IMG/VR virus record: IMGVR_UViG_3300030451_003542
Location: 1-24,974 of that record
Direction: 5' to 3' (one strand)
Origin: a virus
DNA length: 24,974 nucleotides
Part shown: piece after piece, positions 21,289-24,974 of the stretch
Layout: each line of letters starts with the position of its first letter
Numbering within the stretch: the stretch's first letter is position 1
Position numbers and translations under genes: made by a program
The notes under the pieces: generated by a model
Database searches by the model: none
Seen by the model: the letters and a program-made list of their open reading frames with translations, nothing else
Told to the model about the DNA's origin: nothing

Positions 21289-21675
21289 ATGCCAGAGAAT
21301 GGCCAAGTCAAGACGGATGTAGAACTACTCAAGCGTGACATGGAACTTGTATCGGCTCTTGCCGAGAAGTTTGATATCGCAATAGATAGACTCACCGAGG
21401 TAAGTACATCGGTTGATAAGATGCTTGCTGTGCATGAAACACGGCTTGAAAATCAGGAACAGCAACGTGAGATTCTACACGAACGCATCAGCGCCATGAA
21501 AAGAGACATCACGGCCGAGTTTCGTTTGCTGAGAGATGAAAACAGGAAGCAGCACGTAGAGGTTAATGACAGACTATCCAAACTTGAAAAATGGAGATGG
21601 TTTGTTGTAGGCATTGCGACTGTTATTGGTTTTATTGTGGCTAAAATAATAGATTTTTCCAAACTATTATCGTAG
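21289..21675 (+). CDS. coiled-coil protein with C-terminal TM helix
   Basis: A 128-residue protein starting MPENGQVKTDVELL; the ATG at 21289 is chosen over an in-frame TTG at 21277. Residues about 10-100 are a continuous heptad-like helix (LAEKFDIAIDRLTEVSTSVD, then VHETRLENQEQQREILHERI). One TM segment lies at about 106-122 (WFVVGIATVIGFIVAKI). A soluble coil followed by a tail anchor is reminiscent of XhlA-type holin-associated proteins, which sit in lysis cassettes. Position at the end of the lysis region agrees with this. Alternatives are an antiholin-like regulator or a minor virion protein. Confidence 0.7.
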   Translation: MPENGQVKTDVELLKRDMELVSALAEKFDIAIDRLTEVSTSVDKMLAVHETRLENQEQQREILHERISAMKRDITAEFRLLRDENRKQHVEVNDRLSKLEKWRWFVVGIATVIGFIVAKIIDFSKLLS

Positions 21676-21681
21676 AACTTA

Positions 21682-21709
21682 TTTACATTTGAGCTAACCT
21701 TGTTATAAT
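21682..21709 (+). promoter_or_regulatory. extended -10 sigma70-type promoter before primase
   Basis: TTTACA at 21682-21687 and a perfect TATAAT at 21704-21709 are 16 bases apart, with TG at 21701-21702 (extended -10 TGTTATAAT). The predicted start is near 21716. It has the same architecture as the promoter at 7371 and probably drives gp61, thyX and the genes after them. Confidence 0.7.
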
Positions 21710-21741
21710 AGGCCTTGAGCCGATTTTATAAGGTATTGGTA

Positions 21742-22773
21742 ATGAATATGTGGATTGACATCAAATATGCAAATCTTCTATCCGTACAGCTTGAAAATTA
21801 TACAGTAAAGAGTAATAACCCCTATCTTGCTAACTTCAGATGTCCATTCTGTGGTGACTCTCAAAAGTCCAAAAAGAAAACACGTGGTTATCTGTATACC
21901 AAGACCACCTCTTTGTTTTATAAGTGCCACAACTGTGGTGTTGGAACAACTCTTGGTAATGTCATCAAGTACGTGAATCCATCTCTGTATAATGAATACA
22001 AGCTCGAAAGATATAAAGAGGGTATGGATATTGGTAATGCTGCAAAACCTCATGCAAAAATAGAGTTTACAAATTTTTCACCACAATTTGAAGAAAGATC
22101 ACCACTTGAAAGATTGTTTGATTCCGTAAGTACTCTACCGAAGCACAATATAGGTGTGAAGTATCTTGAATCCAGAATGATACCCAGAGACAAGTGGTCA
22201 GATATTTACTTTGCGTACGAGACAAAAAAACTCGTTGAGCTCTGTCCGGACTATGATGAGATTGTACAGTATGAAGAGCCGAGAATCATACTGCCTTTTA
22301 TAAGTAGAAGTAATGATTTAGTCGGTGTGAGTGCTCGAGCTGTTGAGAAAAATAATTTAAGATATCTCACGCTTCGAATTGACAAAAGTACTCCCTTAAT
22401 ATATAATGTTAATAATGTCGATTTAACAAAACAAATATATTGTGTTGAGGGACCGTTAGACAGTTTATTTTTAAACAATGCAGTTGCGGTTGGCTCTGCC
22501 GACTTGGCAAGAGTAAGTAGTATTTTACCAAAGGGTAACACGACTCTCGTATTTGATAATCAACCTAGGAACCCAGAAGTGGTTCGTATTATGAAAAAAG
22601 CTATGGAAGATGGGTGGAAAATTACTGTGTGGCCAGATACAATAGAGCAAAAAGATATTAATGATATGGTTCTGTCTGGAAGAAAACCCGACGAAATTCA
22701 AGAGGTGATAAATATGAATAGCCACTCTGGTCTTTCCTTACGCCTCAAACTCAACGAATGGAGCAAGTGCTGA
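21742..22773 (+). CDS. 61: DNA primase (T4 gp61-like)
   Basis: Synthesises RNA primers at the replication fork together with helicase gp41. The start at 21742 (MNMWIDIKYANLL) has AAGG about 8 bases upstream and yields 343 residues, against 342 in T4. An upstream in-frame extension to 21715 would lie on the predicted transcription start and is rejected. The N-terminal zinc-binding domain has C34-P-F-C37 and C62-H-N-C65 in FRCPFCGDS...KCHNCG. The TOPRIM-like catalytic part has VEGPLDSLFL (E236, D240) and VFDNQPRNP (D272), as VLEGPIDSLF and VLDNEPRHP in T4. KDINDMVLSG matches KDVNDMI. All key residues are present. The stop TGA overlaps the thyX ATG. Confidence 0.95.
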   Translation: MNMWIDIKYANLLSVQLENYTVKSNNPYLANFRCPFCGDSQKSKKKTRGYLYTKTTSLFYKCHNCGVGTTLGNVIKYVNPSLYNEYKLERYKEGMDIGNAAKPHAKIEFTNFSPQFEERSPLERLFDSVSTLPKHNIGVKYLESRMIPRDKWSDIYFAYETKKLVELCPDYDEIVQYEEPRIILPFISRSNDLVGVSARAVEKNNLRYLTLRIDKSTPLIYNVNNVDLTKQIYCVEGPLDSLFLNNAVAVGSADLARVSSILPKGNTTLVFDNQPRNPEVVRIMKKAMEDGWKITVWPDTIEQKDINDMVLSGRKPDEIQEVINMNSHSGLSLRLKLNEWSKC

Positions 22774-23462
22774 TGCCGGTCAAACTTATATCATATTCCA
22801 GACCGCCATCAACCAATGTGGGCGAAATTTCTAGCATCCCGCCTGGCGCTGGAGAATTCTCCAACCTGGTAGCATACTGCGCACGTGTATCAAACCCAAA
22901 TAATCAAAATAACTCAGAAACTTCTGCAAAGCTAATCAAGTATCTCATAAAACATAAACACTGGTCTCCACTCGAAATGGTGTCAGCTTGTTTGGAAATA
23001 GAAACAACTCGTGATATCGCCCGTCAGATACTGCGCCATCGTTCCTTTTCTTTTCAAGAGTTTAGTCAGAGATATGCTGATCCCACGAAGGATCTCAAAT
23101 TTACGACTCGAGAAGCACGTTTACAGGATAAAAAGAACCGACAGAATAGTATAGAGGTGAGCGATCAAAAGCTACAGGATGAATGGAATACCCTGCAGGA
23201 TATGTTGATCGAAGATGCTAGACAGGCATATCAGTGGGCTATTGCAAAGGGTATTGCAAAAGAACAAGCAAGGGCTGTGTTGCCTGAGGGTCTGACAATG
23301 TCTCGCATGTATATGCACGGAACTCTACGAAGCTGGGTTCACTATATAGATCTAAGAACGACTAACGGAACTCAAAAGGAACACATGATAATCGCAGAGG
23401 AATGTGCGGTAGCGATCGCAAAAATTTTTCCACTATTGAAAGAAAGATCTTGGAATGTTTGA
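22773..23462 (+). CDS. thyX: flavin-dependent thymidylate synthase ThyX
   Basis: Converts dUMP to dTMP with methylenetetrahydrofolate, FAD and NADPH, feeding phage DNA synthesis. The ThyX signature is RHRSFSFQEFSQR (R88-R100), fitting RHRx7S. HWSPLEMVSACLEIETTRDI precedes it, as in the family, and RAVLPEGLTMSRMY and RSWVHYIDLR (the C-terminal substrate-binding region) follow. ATG at 22773, overlapping the primase stop, is chosen with GGAG 9 bases upstream; an in-frame ATG at 22758 lacks a ribosome-binding site. It has 229 residues, normal for the family. T4 itself uses the unrelated ThyA (gene td), while many marine phages carry ThyX. The 3' end overlaps the next gene by 8 bases. Confidence 0.96.
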   Translation: MPVKLISYSRPPSTNVGEISSIPPGAGEFSNLVAYCARVSNPNNQNNSETSAKLIKYLIKHKHWSPLEMVSACLEIETTRDIARQILRHRSFSFQEFSQRYADPTKDLKFTTREARLQDKKNRQNSIEVSDQKLQDEWNTLQDMLIEDARQAYQWAIAKGIAKEQARAVLPEGLTMSRMYMHGTLRSWVHYIDLRTTNGTQKEHMIIAEECAVAIAKIFPLLKERSWNV

Positions 23463-23868
23463 GGAAGAACTAAAATTTTTGAAGGATGCGGGTTGTGGCT
23501 ATCTTCCTCACACGGGTAGAACTTTGTACGATCATCTGCTAGGAACTGCAAATATACTTTTAGAATATGAAAGACCGGATGCTGAGGTTAAAGCGGGATT
23601 ATTTCATTCAATATATGGCACGGATATTTACCCATTCTCAAAAAGAATTTCGATAACGAGAGAATCTGTTTCTGAAATGATAGGAGAAGAGGCAGAAGAA
23701 ATTGTTCATATTTTTTGTTCCCTGGAACCGAGGACTGAAAAGATTATAAATGGTGATGTGGACAAAAAATATATTGACAGTTTGAGGTGGATAGAGTATG
23801 CTAGTATTAAAGAGCAGAATACTCATAGTAGAAACTTAGTACCGCTTCGCATTTTACTTGGACTTTAA
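23455..23868 (+). CDS. HD-like small protein (DUF6817-type)
   Basis: A 137-residue protein with LPHTGRTLYDHLLGTANILL (H19, R22, D26, H27) and AGLFHSIYGTDI (H51). These resemble the first two histidine sites of HD-domain phosphohydrolases, but the HD pair is F-H-S here, so the metal site may be incomplete or of a variant type. I recall the family as DUF6817 in bacteria, without a known reaction. It overlaps thyX by 8 bases and lies 3 bases before a 2OG oxygenase gene, in a nucleotide-metabolism block. A nucleotide or phosphate-ester hydrolase is therefore a reasonable guess, not more. Confidence 0.7.
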   Translation: MFEEELKFLKDAGCGYLPHTGRTLYDHLLGTANILLEYERPDAEVKAGLFHSIYGTDIYPFSKRISITRESVSEMIGEEAEEIVHIFCSLEPRTEKIINGDVDKKYIDSLRWIEYASIKEQNTHSRNLVPLRILLGL

Positions 23869-23871
23869 ATT

Positions 23872-24561
23872 ATGGTAGATATTAATTTTAGGGCATTGTT
23901 CCCTACACCGTTTGGTTTCGTTAATTTTGGTGAACAAGCTAGAGATCTGAATGCTATGCTCGTCAAAAATATAGACGAGGAGTTACTAAGGTATCAACCA
24001 GACACCGCACCAAGAACCTTTTCTAATAATGGATGCGGCTGGCAATCAGAGACTGGTATGGAGACTCTCTATGACAGTTTCGCTAAACTTGGGGATGTCA
24101 TTAGTAGCTGCACTGGTCCAATTTTAACCCAGAGTGGTTATGAACAGGAATATGCTGAGTCATTATATGTTGAACAGCTGTGGGCTAATGTGATATTATC
24201 GGCTGGTGGTTTCTCTTCGCCCCATAATCACGGTAGCGGTGATACTTTGTGGAGCGGTGTATACTACCCAAAAAGCGATCATGAAAATTTAGATGATTTT
24301 GATCAACATAAATTTATTATTGGTGGCACACAAGCGGGTTCGGGAAACTTAATATTGAGAGATCCTGCTGTTAATATAAAGGCACAGGTGAAAGTATCTC
24401 GTGAAAAAATGAAAAATAAAGCATACTTTGGTAGCAGTATAACAGTTAAACCGAGAGAATCTTTACTGGTTGTCTTTCCAGCTTGGCTAGAGCATTACGT
24501 TCAGCCTGTAACCGATAACACTAGAAGATATAGTATCTCATTCGCAATCAATAAAAAATAA
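23872..24561 (+). CDS. 2OG-Fe(II) oxygenase
   Basis: A 229-residue 2-oxoglutarate- and iron-dependent oxygenase of the type common in marine T4-like phages (2OG-FeII_Oxy_5-like). WANVILSAGGFSSPHNHGSG contains H118 and H120, of which at least one should bind iron. SGVYYPKS follows. The distal iron-binding H208 lies in FPAWLEHYVQP, and an arginine in TRRYSISF should bind the 2-oxoglutarate carboxylate. The residue that replaces the usual D/E of HxD is not obvious: the motif reads HNHGSGD. Substrate unknown; protein hydroxylation and DNA-base modification have both been suggested for phage members. It lies between the HD-like gene and nrdA. Confidence 0.85.
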   Translation: MVDINFRALFPTPFGFVNFGEQARDLNAMLVKNIDEELLRYQPDTAPRTFSNNGCGWQSETGMETLYDSFAKLGDVISSCTGPILTQSGYEQEYAESLYVEQLWANVILSAGGFSSPHNHGSGDTLWSGVYYPKSDHENLDDFDQHKFIIGGTQAGSGNLILRDPAVNIKAQVKVSREKMKNKAYFGSSITVKPRESLLVVFPAWLEHYVQPVTDNTRRYSISFAINKK

Positions 24562-24571
24562 AGGGGGAGTT

Positions 24572-24974
24572 ATGGAGTTTCACGGGATTACGGTCGATCC
24601 GAATAGAGATACTTTGTTCGATGAACTTGGTACAATGCGACTGAAAGAGTCATACATGATGGATGATGAGATCAGTCCGCAAGAAAGGTTTGCATATGTC
24701 TCAAAAACTTTCTCTTCTGATCCAGATCATGCTCAGCGGTTGTATAATTATGTTAGCAAGCACTGGCTTAGTTATAGTACTCCTATCTTATCCTATGGTC
24801 GTAGCAAGCGTGGGCTTCCTATTAGTTGTTATCTTAATTTCATTGATGATACAGCGGAGGGTCTGGTTGATAATCTATCGGAGACGAACTGGCTCTCGAT
24901 GTTAGGGGGAGGAGTAGGCATTGGTTTTGGAATTCGCAGCGCTGATGACAAGTCTACTGGTGTCATGCCTCATC
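24572..24974 (+). CDS. nrdA: ribonucleotide reductase large subunit (3' partial)
   Basis: Reduces ribonucleotides to deoxyribonucleotides. ATG at 24572 has a strong GGGGGAG (24563-24569) just upstream. About 134 residues are visible before the window ends. They include the N-terminal region and STPILSYGRSKRGLPISCYL, where the cysteine corresponds to the first redox cysteine of the active site, followed by LSMLGGGVGIGFGIRSADDK of the substrate-binding loop. The arrangement fits class I (NrdA) enzymes, but the missing C-terminal part would be needed to exclude class II. The visible part has no N-terminal ATP-cone domain; the catalytic domain begins almost at once. With ThyX it shows that the phage supplies its own dNTPs. 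Confidence 0.9.
   Translation, partial: MEFHGITVDPNRDTLFDELGTMRLKESYMMDDEISPQERFAYVSKTFSSDPDHAQRLYNYVSKHWLSYSTPILSYGRSKRGLPISCYLNFIDDTAEGLVDNLSETNWLSMLGGGVGIGFGIRSADDKSTGVMPH

Noticed and set aside
1-24974. tRNA genes, CRISPR arrays, insertion sequences, integrase or attachment sites
   Set aside because: I looked through the short intergenic gaps and saw no tRNA-like cloverleaf, spaced repeats or transposase; all gaps are under about 100 bases.

Overview
The window is almost certainly part of the genome of a marine T4-like myovirus (Caudoviricetes). All supported genes lie on the + strand, are packed with short overlaps (ATGA, TAATG), and include the T4 replication core in recognisable form: DNA polymerase gp43, recombinase UvsX, helicase gp41 and primase gp61. 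Accessory genes typical of marine T4-like phages accompany them: Hsp20, ThyX, a 2OG-Fe(II) oxygenase and NrdA. I cannot name the host. No photosynthesis genes are present, so a cyanobacterial host is not indicated; alphaproteobacterial (SAR11 or roseobacter-type) and other marine Gram-negative hosts are possible. The window starts inside hsp20 and ends inside nrdA.

Region by region: (1) 1-8700, replication and early genes. This holds Hsp20, gp43, a coiled-coil membrane protein, UvsX, a small conserved gene, gp41 (GTG start) and a run of small unknown genes. The last part includes a GC-rich patch at about 7430-7950, a 28-codon membrane miniprotein and an HExxH (SprT-like) peptidase. Good sigma70-type promoters precede gp43, uvsX and the small-gene block. 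(2) 8722-16828, a late-type block of unusual proteins. Two have PD-(D/E)xK-nuclease-like motif spacing, one has a ligase-like KxDG motif, one is a 1068-residue multidomain protein with an N-terminal HxGH-class nucleotidylyltransferase, one is a staphylococcal-nuclease homologue, and three are small modular proteins. Several begin with a peptide closely resembling the T4 capsid-targeting sequence (CTS) of internal proteins IPI-III and Alt, ending at a gp21-like LxE|A cleavage site. (3) 16887-18033, two beta-rich virion proteins; 18052-19055, two conserved unknown proteins. (4) 19036-21675, a lysis region: T4-type lysozyme, overlapping inner and outer spanin candidates, an EF-hand holin candidate, a DUF1353 protein, a Cys-rich small protein and a coiled-coil/TM protein. 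(5) 21682-24974, primase and nucleotide metabolism: gp61, ThyX, an HD-like protein, a 2OG oxygenase and NrdA, behind an extended -10 promoter.

Regulation can be read in part. Early blocks have TTGACT or TTTACA boxes with TATAAT-like -10 boxes. The late-type blocks have NATAAATA boxes, the late signature of T4-like phages, at 8686, 12049, 15754, 16820 and 20606; three of these share a longer ATAAATAATAAAA core. The most interesting content is the 8722-16828 block, which I read as a candidate set of capsid-packaged and perhaps injected enzymes. It includes a giant protein that may be cut into modules by the prohead protease. This is inference from motifs and context.
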